Positions 26,853-39,663 of a stretch of DNA of 64,000 nt are shown in pieces (position 1 is the stretch's first letter; each line of letters opens with the position of its first letter). A program made the translations under genes and the position numbers. The notes under the pieces were generated by a model. The model was not told the origin of the DNA. It saw only the letters and a list, made by a program, of their open reading frames with translations, and ran no database searches. The DNA is from Citrus sinensis (lineage: Eukaryota; Streptophyta; Magnoliopsida; Sapindales; Rutaceae): positions 1,178,001 to 1,242,000 of the forward strand of contig NC_068558.1 of NCBI RefSeq assembly GCF_022201045.2. Reading direction: 5' to 3'.

Positions 26853-29440
26853 ATGAACGACGCTGATGTTTCGAAGCAGATCCAGCAGATGGTGCGGTTT
26901 ATCCGCCAAGAAGCTGAAGAGAAAGCCAACGAGATCTCAGTTTCTGCCGAAGAAGTAAGTCTATTAGCTTCACAATTCAAAATTTAATGATTATTTTATA
27001 ATTATTTTCTCGGATTTATATGTTTTACTAGTGATTCTCGATTGACTGTACGTAATTCCTTTGTTGTTTTTTCTCTCTTTTATTTATTTATTTATTTTGT
27101 AACTGATCTTGTATTTGTTAACTTTTTTTAGGAATTCAACATAGAGAAGTTGCAGCTGGTGGAAGCAGAGAAGAAGAAGATCAGACAAGAGTACGAGCGG
27201 AAAGAGAAGCAAGTCGAAATCAGAAAGAAGATGTAATTGATTTATTTTTAACTGGATTTAAGATTGATTATGCTTTTAGATTTATGTTTTTTTTTTCTGA
27301 TTTTGATTTGATTTTATTCAAATTTAGACCTTTTAGTTGTTTTTGGAGTAGTTATGCTTGCTAGTTTTGTGAAATTAGTGTGAAGGACTGGAGTCAGTTT
27401 TCTTGGTATCTTGTATTGGAATTTATGAATCAATTAGCTGTTATTACTATCGTTTTTGCAAAATTTGGAAGTAAATCTAGATATTAAGATTTTAGATAAT
27501 TTTGTTTGTTTTGATGAAAATTTGAGTGACTGATTCGAAAATACATGATTTTGTTGTATAATTGGACATTATATAGAAAACTGTTTTTAACATGAATTGA
27601 TTATATGATTATTACCTACATAATGCTGGTATATTGATGAGTGAGATTTATTTAATTTTTCCTTTTGGCTTCATGGTAGTGAGTACTCCATGCAGCTGAA
27701 TGCTTCTCGGATCAAAGTTCTTCAAGCTCAGGATGATTTGGTCAGTAATATGATGGAGGCAGCATCAAAGGAGGTTTTGAATGTGAGTCGCGATCACAAT
27801 TCATATAAGAAGCTTTTGAAGGGTCTTATTGTTCAGGTCAGTGGAATCAAGCTCGTTTTTCCCCTTTTCTGTGTTTTTTCAATCAGTCACTCCTAAAAAA
27901 AGTGTCTTAAGAGATTTTACCGACTTCAACAGTATCTATGCACCCTGTATTTTTGCTATATGTTTCTAAGTGAAAGGGATACCTTTCCAAAATAGTTATG
28001 AGGAGAAAAAGAGCCAAAACATTCAGTTTGAGTGTTGTATGTATGCACATCATATCATTCCACGAAAAGAAAATGCGTTGATACTTTTCCCACGACTCCT
28101 GAGAACATTTTAATGAAGGTTCTGAAGATGTTTCTTCTGATGATCTGAGTTTTCAGCGTTATTTATATCAAAGAGTGAAATATTACATCTTTTTTTCAGA
28201 GTTTGCTCAGGCTGAAAGAGCCAGCTGTGTTACTGAGATGCCGCAAAGATGACCATCATTTGGTGGAGTCTGTTTTGGAGTCAGCAAAAGAGGAATATGC
28301 ACAGAAATTGCAGGTTCACCCACCAGAGATAATTGTGGATCATCACATCTATCTTCCGCCTGGCCCTGGCCATCATAATGCCCATGGTCCATCCTGGTAA
28401 ATTTTTTCAGCTGAGCTAGCCCGCATTGCTTAAGTGTTGTACATACTGCAGCATTTTCAACCTTTTAAAAAAAAGCAGTTTATCTACCAATTCATCCACC
28501 TATAACTTTTAAGGGGGCTCCGGTGAATATAATATACTGGGTCAGAACTGTTGCCATAATGCTACCATTGGTCAGTAGAATGCTTGTGGTGTTTCTCAAT
28601 TTTTCGAGTTAGTTTTTTTCATCTGTTAATTGTGAAACTAGAATAATGCCTAATTGGGTTGCTAATCTTTTATCTTCTTAAATGTTTTCTCTTCATGAGA
28701 AAATGGTGATGGAATAGCTTGCTTATAATAATGTTGGTTTGCTTGAGCAGCTCAGGAGGTGTCGTGGTGGCTTCTCGAGATGGGAAGATAGTATGTGAGA
28801 ATACCCTTGATGCACGGTTGGATGTTGTGTTCCGTAAAAAACTTCCTGAGGTATTCCATTTTTAAAATTTATCATTATTATTGTTTTTGCCTGTTTCTTT
28901 AGCAGTAATCTAACATATCTTGGTGGTATAAATGTTTTATTCTCCTCCATTCCTAATGTGATCATATTGAAGAATAAATAAGACACGGACAGATAAATTA
29001 ACTTATTGTTTCACTATTTAGAAAATAACAATCTTGATGCTGATTCCTTATTTATTCGCATCATCAGGCTTGTCAGCAATTGATAATTTTGGTATAATTG
29101 AAAACTAGGAATACGATTCAAACTTTATAGTCATCAATTAATTTGCCATTGGCTTCTGCATCTGTTGTTGATTTTATAGTGTTAACTAGTAAACAATCAA
29201 ATGCTTTTGGAGAAGGCCACTAATATGGTGTTTTTGTGATTATAATTTGGTTTAATTTTCACAATGTCTTTATTTTTTTTGGTTTTGGGGGGGGACCACA
29301 GATTATTTATTTATTTTAGTACTTGAATAACCTATCGATGATGATGTTCATGTAAGATTGTTTTAATTTGTCAAGTGTATTCATTTTTGCTTCTTCTACT
29401 GCAGATCCGGAAGCAGCTCGTCAGTCAGGTTGCTGCATGA
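26853..29440 (+). CDS. VHA-E: V-type proton ATPase subunit E
   Basis: The peripheral-stalk subunit that links the V1 and V0 sectors of the vacuolar/endomembrane proton pump. Six exons (26853-26954, 27132-27232, 27680-27836, 28200-28396, 28751-28850, 29405-29440) give 230 aa, the normal length. The protein begins MNDADVSKQIQQMVRFIRQE. Its N-terminal half is a long charged helix rich in E, K, Q and R (about 1-85). Next come YKKLLKGLIVQSLLRLKEP, the CRKDDHHLVESVL segment, and a C-terminal SGGVVVASRDGKIVCENTLDARL block. It ends LVSQVAA. Which plant isoform (E1, E2 or E3) cannot be settled by eye. Confidence 0.96.
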
Positions 29441-31303
29441 TGAGTTAATTTGAATTGTTTGTCACCCTCTGATTATTCATGTCCGAAGTTTTTAAGTTTA
29501 GTTATTGACCATAAAATTTATTATTTCCTGTTTGTTTGCATATTTTAAATTATAATGTTTGCAGAATATCTTTATTTGTGAAAATCAGTGAATCTGTTCT
29601 TGGATTTGGTGCTCAAATCTTTTGGGGTGTGGCCGGCTAATATAATAATAAATATTTTGCATAAGTTCGTCTGTTTTATGTCGACTGTAATTTCTGATGG
29701 TTGGGATTTGTAATGAGATATGCAGTTTGCACATTTTTTCGGTAAGCTTTACGAACTTTGCGTTAACAAGAAGTTTTGGTTATATTCTCAATTCTTTTAT
29801 TTGGAAAAGCTTGGCGTGATGGAAGAGTTGAGAATGAGAAAATTACTCAATGATATACAAGTATACAACGAAAAATATGGAGGGTGTGACCAAAAAAATT
29901 AATTGAGCCGTGTAACATTGAAGCCAAAGTTGGATAGATGTCAGATTTTGGTTTAATGTCTCGTTACAGTAATCAGGAGTGTTTTAATTCCTCAATCAAT
30001 GATGTTGGGTCATTTCAATTCGAACAAGTGTTTCTGGTTCTAAAATTATTCATTCCTCAAGCCTTCTAGAACACTGCACAAAACAAATGTTTTTGCCAAG
30101 GACAGGGCTACGTTGCAGACTCTCTATGTAACAGCTCAGTGCAAACTGGCCTTGTGTCGGCTGAGTTCCAACAGCTTTTCCTCTCTCCTGCAACGCGTGG
30201 ATGCTCCCCATTTGCTTTGTTACACACAGAGTCTGTAACATAGCAAGCTCCGTTTGCCAATAGTCAACTTATATATATATATATATATCAAATTTTAAAA
30301 TGTGAAAAAATTTGAGAAAACGCATAATTTATGTGGTTTAAACGTTTTAAATTTTAAGTCTCTTAAATTTCATGATTTTAAAATTTTTTTAGATTTTTTT
30401 CACACTTTAAAATTCTAGACTAGAAAACAACTATATATATATATATATATATATATAATCATTTTCAATGCAGATGCTGGTATTTTTTTTAATACAGATA
30501 CATTTTTAAACTATGTAGTTTTAGAGAGTTAAAAACTAATTCTTTTAAATTCCACAATTTTAAAATGTGGTCACATGAAAAAAATGAGAGCGCCACACTA
30601 GAACATGCCTATGTGTGTGTGTGTGAAACACAAATTTAGACATAATATTGTGACCATTAAATTATAGCTAATCAAAAGTTTGAGATTAAAGTTGACATAT
30701 ATATTTTTTTTAATTTTAAGAACTAACAAATTAAATCATTAATGTTGTGGGTTCCGATGTAATAATAAATTATTATTCATTTTTCCGTCCCTTAATAATA
30801 TTCCCTCTTTTTCTTTTATAATATTAGTCGTCTCTCGCTTATGAAAGTACCTAAAAAAGAAAAAAAAATCATATACACAAGAATGGATCAAACACTTCGT
30901 ACTCTCAAAACGATTAGAAGACATATCAAACAACCCTCACAAAATATTTCCAGTAAGCAATGATGTTCTTTTTTTTTTAATATTTTATGTTACTGTCAAC
31001 TATTTATTTATCAATTCATATGGTTAACAAAATTGGAAAAAGGATTTAAGTCAACGCCATTTCTTTAACTTATGTATACTTTTTTTTTTCATTATCAATT
31101 TTTAATCTTGTCTTATTTAGTTTTTGTTAATCCCTTTCCATCAAAATTGCAAGCCTTGATGAGAAGTCAAAATTGGATCAAGCTACGAATCGTGATGCCG
31201 AGCATTAATTTTGTAAGTTTTCTTATCATTTTTTTTTTATCTTTTATTTTTTCTATATTGTTCGTTAGCTAATTGCAATAGATAAAATGTTTACTATAGA
31301 AGG
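29441..31303. other. VHA-E 3' flank and intergenic sequence
   Basis: The start is the VHA-E 3' UTR. The remainder is AT-rich with TA runs at about 30270-30288 and 30431-30457. Around 30050-30240 is a more complex block with a 63-codon minus-strand frame of no recognised family. No RNA gene seen. Confidence 0.4.
30288..30418. repeat. Inverted repeat between two TA runs
   Basis: The left arm (about 30288-30316, AAATTTTAAAATGTGAAAAA) is mirrored by the right arm (about 30390-30418, complement of TTTTTTCACACTTTAAAATT). TA microsatellites flank both sides. This resembles a small MITE inserted in a TA run. The arms are low-complexity, so the call is tentative. Confidence 0.45.
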
Positions 31304-32311
31304 TAAGGATGGCAAAAATCCCCACGGGGACGGGTACCCTTGAGGATTTTTCCCATTCGGGGAGGGTATGGGGATAATTTCATACCCAATTTCTTATTCG
31401 GGGAGGGGACGGGGAAATTTTTTTACCCAATTTCTTATTCGGGGAGAGGACGGGGATGAGGTGGAATCCCCATCCCCTACCCATTTCCTCATTTTAATTT
31501 TTAATTTTATTTTAATTTTTTAAAATTACTAGTAAATAAATTATAAAATTTAAATTATAAAATTATAAATATTGGTAAAAATAAAAAATATCAAAATATT
31601 TATATTATTAAACTTTTAGGCCTAATTAACTAATTAAAATCCTAAATTTTTATTTAGGACATTAAAAAGACCGAGTAGATTATAATAGCCAAACATTTTT
31701 TTTAATTTTAATATTCTTTAAATATTTTAAACTTAAATCTATTTTTTATTTATTTTTAGATGTTATAATTGCCCACAGCGAATCACAATTTTAATATCTA
31801 ATCTAATCTAATCTAATATTTGCTTTTGATTTGCTCCGATTTAACTATTGTATTGTAAAGGGAATAGTCCACATTTATAAAGTGTCCACGCCACCATTGA
31901 AAAAGTTAATTTTGAATCTAAATTCGATTTTATTTGTAACAATTTTGTATTAGACTATTAATTTGTTCATGATAGTTTATAAAAGAAGTTTGTATCCCTT
32001 GCATATTGAGTTACTTACTAATTTAATGTATGTGACTTTTGTAATAGATATTAATATAAGAAATATTTCAAACTTTACTTTTATTTGAATTTTTTATTTT
32101 AATATGATTAACTCAAAATTAAAAAAAATATATATTAGTTATTCGGGGATCGGGGACTCTCGGGGATCCCCTGTTATTATTCAGGGAGGGGATGGTGATT
32201 CTCTCAAATAATTCTGACGGGGACAGGGAGGGGACGGGGACATACACAAAATATCGGGGATGGGTACGGGGAGATCGGTCCCCTCCCCTCCCCTCCCCAT
32301 TGCCATCCCTA
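31304..32311. mobile_element. Non-autonomous hAT element, 1.0 kb
   Basis: The left end reads TAAGGATGGCAA and the right end is its near-exact complement (TTGCCATCCCTA). The perfect 8-bp duplication ATAGAAGG lies at 31296-31303 and 32312-32319. Ends of TAGGGATGGCAA type with an 8-bp duplication are typical of plant hAT elements. Both subterminal regions are full of GGGGA/CGGGG motifs, possible transposase-binding arrays. The centre is AT-rich, includes a short CTAAT tandem run near 31796-31815, and has no transposase frame. It lies 1.2 kb upstream of the truncated ABCC gene. Confidence 0.92.
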
Positions 32312-32319
32312 ATAGAAGG

Positions 32320-32814
32320 AAGGTATTTTGTTAGAGCATGTGTGGTTTAGTCTTGTTAAAATATATACCTTTTTGTCCTTTTTTTTCAGATAAAATACAT
32401 TTTTGTTCTTTAGAAACATAGAACAAATTGTGCATTAATTATTATTTTGAATCATTATTATTGGGTACATCACTAATTTGTTTTGATATTTTTGTAGGTG
32501 TATCAAGGACATAAAAATAAGTTGATAACATTTTCGATGGTGGTCAAATTTTGGAATAGAGTTCTTTTATAATCGACCACTTTGGAAATGGAATGGTTTT
32601 TGAGTAATGGTAGTTGTTATTAAATTTTTTATTGAGCAGTGGTACTTGTTAATATAGTAAGGGATAAGTAAAAAAATATAAAAACACCAACTACAATACG
32701 TTATAAGATAAAATACATTACATTAAGGTGCATGTTTATTTTTAACTTATCATTTGTTTTATTAAGATAAGGAATCCTCATTGGAAAACTAATATATACA
32801 GTTGTAAAATTGTT

Positions 32815-32859
<45 letters not shown>

Positions 32860-33503
32860 GAGAAAGATGTCCTTGCGACTACTAACTTAATGTATACAAC
32901 ATATACTGTGTAAACAGCACTCTTAAATGGAGAATTAAACCTTCATTTATTGAATGTCTAACACGCGGACTTGAAACACCCAAATCTGTTGTAATGTAAT
33001 TGCTGGTCAGTCGCATTGTTATTAGTAATCAATTGATCAAGTTAATGGACTTGTAAAATAAATGCTATGGCAGTATCGTCGGGAGTTGGTGGACGTGTAA
33101 GCATAGGCATTACGTAATTTGCCTACTCCCTGACATGCATCAACGAACTTTTGCCAGATATTAAACCAAATCAATGAATTCATTTTATGAATGAGAAACA
33201 CATGCCTTCTAGATGCCAAAAACTACAATTGTTAAAAACTGTTCTTTTTTTACCTTATTTTCATTTTTCCACTCATTTTCAGATATTTAAAGTTTGTAAA
33301 ATTTGATTTTGGGATATCAGAGTAATAGTTACACGACCTTTTAATAAGAATTTATATACAGCTAGAAAATATATTACTTGCCGGGTTATTTTTTTACTTT
33401 TGAGGCTTTAGTAGGCAAATGTTTTTTTTTTTTTTTGTGCATGGTTACAAATTTGATTTGCAGCTTTGCCACTCTTGCAGGTTGATATTCTGGAACAAAA
33501 ATC
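32320..33503. other. Intergenic, upstream of the ABCC gene
   Basis: AT-rich sequence with a CA/TA compound microsatellite at 32815-32856. Roughly 600 bp of coding sequence for an N-terminal membrane domain would be expected here in a complete ABCC gene, but I cannot find it in any frame. Confidence 0.5.
32815..32856. repeat. (CA)n(TA)n compound microsatellite
   Basis: About seven CA units pass directly into about fourteen TA units. Read directly. Confidence 0.92.
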
Positions 33504-36500
33504 ATGAATGTTTTGGACGCTTTATCTGGAAGTAATTCGGTTCGTGTACATCATTGCTGTCTCAACCCTTTTCTCTGTTGATATCCTTTCTTAGAAATAT
33601 CATTGACTTTGTGTTCATTCAGGGATCCAAATGCAAAAAAATTGATCTGGATGAGCAGAATGATGCTCTATATTCACCTCTGCGACGTGAGGAAATTGAT
33701 GCAAATGAAGACGATGATGATGGTGATCATGTGACTCCGTTTGATAAAGCTGGACTGCTCAGAAAGATATCTTTTTGGTGGCTGGACCCCTTGATGAAGA
33801 AAGGGAAAGATAAAATCCTTGAGGATATAGATGTACCACAGCTCCGTTTGGCTGATCGAGCTACGACTTGTTACTCTTTATTCATAGAAGAATTGAATGA
33901 TTGGAATCAGAAAAGACCATCAGCACACCCTTCAATTTTAAGGGCTCTAATTTCATGTCACTGGAAATCTATATTATTTTCCGGGTTCTTTGCGTTGATC
34001 AAGGTTATTAGCATCTCTGCCGGTCCATTGTTTCTGAAAGCTTTCATTTCTGCTGCTGAAGAGGAAATAATTTTCAAGTATGAGATTTATTCACTGGCTA
34101 TAAGCCTCTTTCTTGTGAAATGCGTAGAATCATTGGCTGGAAGACACTGGTTCTTTCAAAGTAGATTGACTGGGCTCAAAATAAGGTCTTCTCTTTGTGC
34201 AGCAATATCTAGCAAGCAACTAAGACTCTCAAATGCTGCTAAAATGATGCATACCTCAGGCGACATAGTGAATTATGTTACAGTTGATGCATATAGAATA
34301 GGTGAATTTCCATTCTGGTTTCATCAAATATGGTCGACTAGTCTTCAACTCTGCATTGCAGTAGTTGTCGTCTATTACTCTGTGGGATTGGCAACTATTG
34401 CAACGTTAATTGTCATGATATTGACTGTACTTGGAAATTCACCACTCGCTAAACTTCAACACAAGTATCAGGAAACGTTCATGACGGCACAAAACAAAAG
34501 GTTGAAGGCCATAACAGAGGTCCTGGTCAACATGAAAGTGCTGAAATTGTATGCCTGGGATTCATATTTCAAGAATGTTATCGAGAAGCTAAGGAGCGAG
34601 GAATATGGATGGCTCAAGGTCCTGCAGCTTCAAAAGGGATACTATATGGTTTTGTTTTGGTCATCTCCTATATTAATTGGAGCTGCTACATTGCTGACTT
34701 GCTATTTTTTGGGGATTCCTCTAAACCCTAGTAACGTTTTCACCTTCCTAGCAACCCTCAGAATTCTTCAGGAACCCATTAGATTACTTCCTGATGTTTT
34801 TGGGGCATTCATTGAGGCCAAGGTTTCGTTAGATCGAATTGCCAATTTTCTTGAGGCACCTGAGCTGCAGAATTCAGATATGCAACAAGTATGCAGTATA
34901 GCAGAATTTGAGCACTCAATTTTCATCAAGTCCGCTGATCTATCATGGGAAGCTGATCTTTTGAATCCTACTTTGAGAAACATCAATCTGGAGGTTAAAC
35001 CAGCTGAAAAAATTGCAATTTGTGGAGAGGTTGGTGCTGGGAAATCAACCCTTCTTGCCGCAATTCTTGGAGAGCTCCCAAGGCTACAAGGCATGGTAAG
35101 TTTTTGTTACTTTATCGAATGCACATAATATTTGACTCTTCAGGCTTATGAAGTTGTTTTGATCCTACATCATTGTGCAGATTAAAGTTTATGGGACGTT
35201 AGCATACGTTTCTCAAACAGCATGGATTCAAACAGGGACTATACAAGAAAATATTCTTTTTGGATGTGATATGGATCATAACAAATACCAGCAAGTGCTT
35301 GAAAACTGTTCATTATTAAAGGACCTCAAGATGCTTCCATTTGGGGATCTCACTCAGATAGGAGAACGAGGTGTTAATCTTAGTGGTGGGCAGAAGCAGC
35401 GTATTCAACTTGCCCGTGCATTATATCAAGATAGGGATATTTATCTTTTGGATGATCCATTCAGTGCTCTTGATGCAAAAACGGCAAAATTTCTATTTAC
35501 TGTAAGTTCATTTTATGAAAATTTTTGCTGCCCTATTCAGTGTAAAATCTAATCTGGATTCCGGACAGGAATATGTCATGGGAGCTCTTTCTAAGAAAAC
35601 GGTCTTGTTAGTCACCCACCAAGTTGATTTCCTTCCCGCATTTGATTCTATTTTGGTCAGTGAAAATTGCCTCAAGTTTATCCTGTTTCTAGAATGAATC
35701 TTGCATTACAAATTAACGGCTAAATTAATTGGTTACAGCTGATATCTGGACGGGAAATCATACAAGCTGCTACTTATGATCATTTGTTGGTTACCAGTCA
35801 AGAATTCCAGGGCCTTGTAAATGCACATAAAGAAACCATGGGTCCGGAAACATTTCAGGAACATGTTTCTTCGAAAGAAGATGAAAATGAAGTCAAGAAA
35901 GTAGAAGATGAGGGACACAATAATACATCTCCAGCGGATCAGTTGATAAAGAAAGAAGAAAGAGAAACAGGAGACACTGGTCTGAAACCTTACATAGATT
36001 ACATGAGTCACAAGAAGGGCTTCCTGTACTTCACTCTGTCAACTTTTGCCTACCTAATATTTTTGGTAGCTCAGATACTACAGAGTTTATGGATAGCCAC
36101 TTACATCCCGAGTACAAGCATTAGCAGATTGAAACTAGTCATAGTATACTCCGGGATTGGAATTGGCATGATGTTCCTTTTGCTCACAAGATCCTTCCTC
36201 GTAGTTTATCTAGGTCTTGAGGCATCAGAATCAATATTTTATAAACTGATGAGCTCTCTTTTCCGAGCACCGATGGCCTTTTATGACTCAACTCCTGTAG
36301 GAAGGATACTCAGTCGAGTAAGTAGTAAAATTTACCCGTTACAAACTATGCTTTAGGAATAATTTGGAAACTCAAATCATATTCCTTTGTTGCAGGTATC
36401 TTCTGATTTGAGCATTATTGACCTCGATCTGAGCATCAAATCTACTATCGCAGTTGGAACAACCATGACTGTGATATCGACCTTTGTGGTGCTGGGTGCT

Positions 36501-38593
36501 CTTACCTGGCATGTCTTGCTAGTCATAGTACCCATGATATATCTGATAATTGTCTTGCAGGTAACGCTAAACCCAAAAGAAAATAATAATAATAATAATA
36601 AGAAGAAGAAGAAGAAGAAGAATCATTGTTTATTGTGTGTTTATTTTGTCCTCCGAAGAAAGGATTCTTACAAAACCTGGTTACTTCAAAAATAGAATTA
36701 TTATTTTGCCACTGCAAAAGAGTTGATGCGTATCAATGGCACGAGGAGTTCTTTGCTTGCAAGCCATCTAGCTGAAACAGTAGCAGGAGTCATGACGATA
36801 AGAGCTTTCCAGAACGAGGAGCGGTTCTTTGCTAAGAACCTGGACCTTATTGATACGTATGCAAGTTCATTTTTCCATGGTTTTACGGCAAGAGAGTGGT
36901 TGATCCAACGTCTTGAAACCTTAAGTGCAATTGTTTTGGCCACCTCAGCTCTCTGTACAACTTTGCTTCATAAGGGACATAAAGGCGCCGGTTTGCACAC
37001 TCACATTGTCATGTTTCTCACAATTCTCCATCCCCTCTAATTTATTTAATCCTTTATAAATTATGTAAAAATAACTTGATTGATCATCTTTGAATAATAA
37101 TCAATCTCTTTTTTACAGGATATACTGGAATGGCATTGTCATTTGGCCTTTCATTGAACGACTTCCTTGTATATTCAGTCAACAATCAGTGCATTGTAGG
37201 AAATCTCATAGTTTCAGTAGAAAGGCTGAATCAGTACATGCGGATACCCAGTGAAGCGCCTGAATTGGTTAAAAAAAATAGCCCAGCACCGGATTGGCCC
37301 CCTACCGGTAAAGTGGAGATCTATGACCTGCAGGTACATGACAATTAATAATTCTGAGCCAATTACATAAATTAAAAAGTTCAATTCGTATTAATAACTA
37401 TTCATCAGCACCTCACACAATTGCTTTCGTTTCAAGCAGATAAGGTATCGGCCTAATGCTCCACTAGTTCTCCGGGGGATAACATGCACATTTGAAGGAG
37501 GGCACAAGATAGGAGTTGTTGGACGGACCGGTAGCGGCAAGACCACCCTAATCAGTGCATTGTTTCGTTTGGTAGAACCTACAGGGGGCAAGATCATCAT
37601 AGATGGCCTTGACATCACAACAATTGGGCTTTATGATCTCCGGTCAAATTTGGGAATCATTCCTCAGGATCCGACTCTTTTTAGTGGGTCTGTGCGGTAC
37701 AATCTAGACCCCTTATCTCAGTTCACAGACCAGGAAATATGGGAGGTAACTGTGTAACTTCCATTTTGTTACACCCTAACTTTTAAGTATTTGGTGAGGG
37801 TCTAAGTGTCTTTCCCCTTTGTGTCAACAATGGAAAAACTTTCGAGGAACAAAGAACCAAGAAACCAGCTAAAGATAAGAAAAATAATAATTGTTTGACT
37901 AATAAGGTCACAATACCCTCACAGGTGCTCGAGAAATGTCAACTTCGCGAAGTGATTCAAGAGAAAAAGGAGGGACTGGACTCATTAGGTGCGTGTCTGT
38001 TTGTTTGTGTGTTATAAGTGAAATGAAAGAATCATTAAATTGACAAGTCTAGTGTAGTGCAGTTGTGCAAGATGGGGCGAACTGGAGCATGGGACAACGA
38101 CAATTAATTGGGTTGGGAAGGGTTGTACTGAGGAGACGTCAGATATTAGTGCTTGATGAAGCAACTGCATCTATTGACAATGCAACGGACTCTATTCTCC
38201 AGAACACCATTAGAAGAGAATTTGCTAATTGCACTGTGATAACTGTGGCACACAGGATAGCAACTGTTATGGATTGCAATATGGTGCTATCTATGAGCGA
38301 TGGTGAGTTTTCATTCAATAAGTCGTGCTAAATTGCTAAATATTTAATTGTTAAGAATAATTTACCAGTCCCTTTCTTCTTTTCTTTTTCTTTTTCTTTT
38401 TCTTTTTTTCAAATAGACGTGTTTCAATGACTATAGAACTGAGATATGAAATGTCCATTTGTTTATCTGTTTTCATTTAACAGGAAAATTGGTAGAATAT
38501 GATGAGCCGAAGAAGCTATTACAGAGGCAGCATTCGCTATTTGCGCAGCTAGTCAAGGAATACTGGTCTCATGCAGAAAAACATCTGATATGA
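33504..38593 (+). CDS. ABC transporter C family (MRP, ABCC10-like), lacks TMD0
   Basis: An ATP-driven exporter of the plant ABCC subfamily. Exons after the first: 33623-35095, 35181-35501, 35569-35655, 35739-36317, 36396-36560, 36696-36990, 37119-37333, 37440-37745, 37925-37988, 38063-38302 and 38484-38593. All join in frame. NBD1 has GEVGAGKS (about 480), LSGGQKQR (about 570) and [11 protein letters not shown]. The linker carries [15 protein letters not shown]2 has GRTGSGKT (about 1085), [18 protein letters not shown] and a VAHR histidine. The body looks intact, but relatives are near 1480 aa and start with a five-helix TMD0 that is absent here. The 5' end is uncertain: I propose ATG 33504 with an 83-bp intron (33540-33622), giving about 1296 aa. 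The in-frame stop at 33533 blocks a longer frame. It may be a lateral truncation still expressed, or a pseudogene. Confidence 0.75.
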
Positions 38594-38899
38594 AACAATA
38601 AGGGGTTGACATTGACCATTTGGCAGCCAATAAATAATAAGACTTTTCTTTTCTTTTCTTTTCTTTTGTTTTTAATGAGAAAGTAAACCTTTCAATCATT
38701 TAAACCAAGTATATGAATTGAGCTAGATATTGTCTCAGCCATATATCAAGCTCCAATATGTTCAGGGCTAATTTGTCTGTCGAATGAGTTAAGAAATTAC
38801 AAACTCTTTTAGCACATTAAATCTTAATATTTGTTAGTTTATTCATAACCTATTGAATCTAAAAAAACCCAAAAATTTCTTTTCTACTGCCTTTTTTAT
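38594..38899. other. 3' flank of the ABCC gene
   Basis: Probable 3' UTR, with a CTTTT tandem run at about 38643-38668 and AT-rich sequence beyond. No gene seen. Confidence 0.4.
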
Positions 38900-39610
38900 T
38901 AAGGCATAAATTAATGAATTGTGGCCAATAGACGCTGCAACTCTATGCACTAAAAGGCTGTTTCAGCCTTTGCAAATGAAACTTCACCAATGAAAGTTGA
39001 TCTTTTCATTCCAGCTCTTACAAAATCTTTATTTGAGTTTCATAGTACAATCCTAAACCCAACAATTAGCTGCCTCTCACTAATGGACCTACATTGATTT
39101 TCATTTGTCCTTCTAATAAGAGGCTCCATTTCACAATAGTAGTTGCTGCTGTCCTAGACTTCGCTGCATAAGAGCATTTTAATTCTTTTGCATGACTCCA
39201 CAATGGCTTCTGCTTTAGCCATTGATATCTGGGAATCTTAACTCTTATTTTCAAAGAGCTAAATATTCCTTGCATGCCAAACTGCTCCTTTTCTCTACTA
39301 ATTATTGTAATCCACTCAATAAATCATGTCAAGGGAAGGTATAAACATCCTTACCGAATGATGAGAGCCTCCATATCTTATTTGATAACTTGCAACTGAG
39401 AAGGGCATGATTAATAGATTCTCTTTGTCTTACACATCTCTAACACCATTGATCTTGAAGAATTTTTTTCTTTCGTAAATTTGCAGCTATAGGAAGTAAG
39501 ATCTTTGATGCTTTCCGCATGAAAATCTTCACTTTTTTTCTGGTAAATCAAGCCTCTAGATGACATTCCATAATGGTTCTTTGAGCTGCAAAGAGAATTT
39601 AAGAAAGTTT
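38900..39610 (-). pseudogene. Decayed LINE: zf-RVT and RNase H-like remnant
   Basis: Read on the minus strand, broken by stops and frame shifts, the segment gives in order: KVKIFMRKASKILLPIAANL; a zinc-binding reverse-transcriptase piece (RCVRQRESINHALLSCKL, then NKIWR); and an RNase H-like start (WSLLLEGQMKINVG) followed by AGMKRSTFIGEVSF and a KAETAF-type stretch. This is the typical 3' end of a plant non-LTR retrotransposon polyprotein. The upstream reverse transcriptase core and a poly(A) tail are not seen. Boundaries are approximate. It lies between the ABCC gene and the broken ABCC copy. Confidence 0.75.
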
Positions 39611-39663
39611 AGCCTTAAGACTACTCGATAACCACTCTATATTAATTAGTTTTCTAATTTATT

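Noticed and set aside
30050-30241. 63-codon minus-strand frame in a more complex block
   Set aside because: Too short, with no family resemblance or nearby splice-consistent partner exons.
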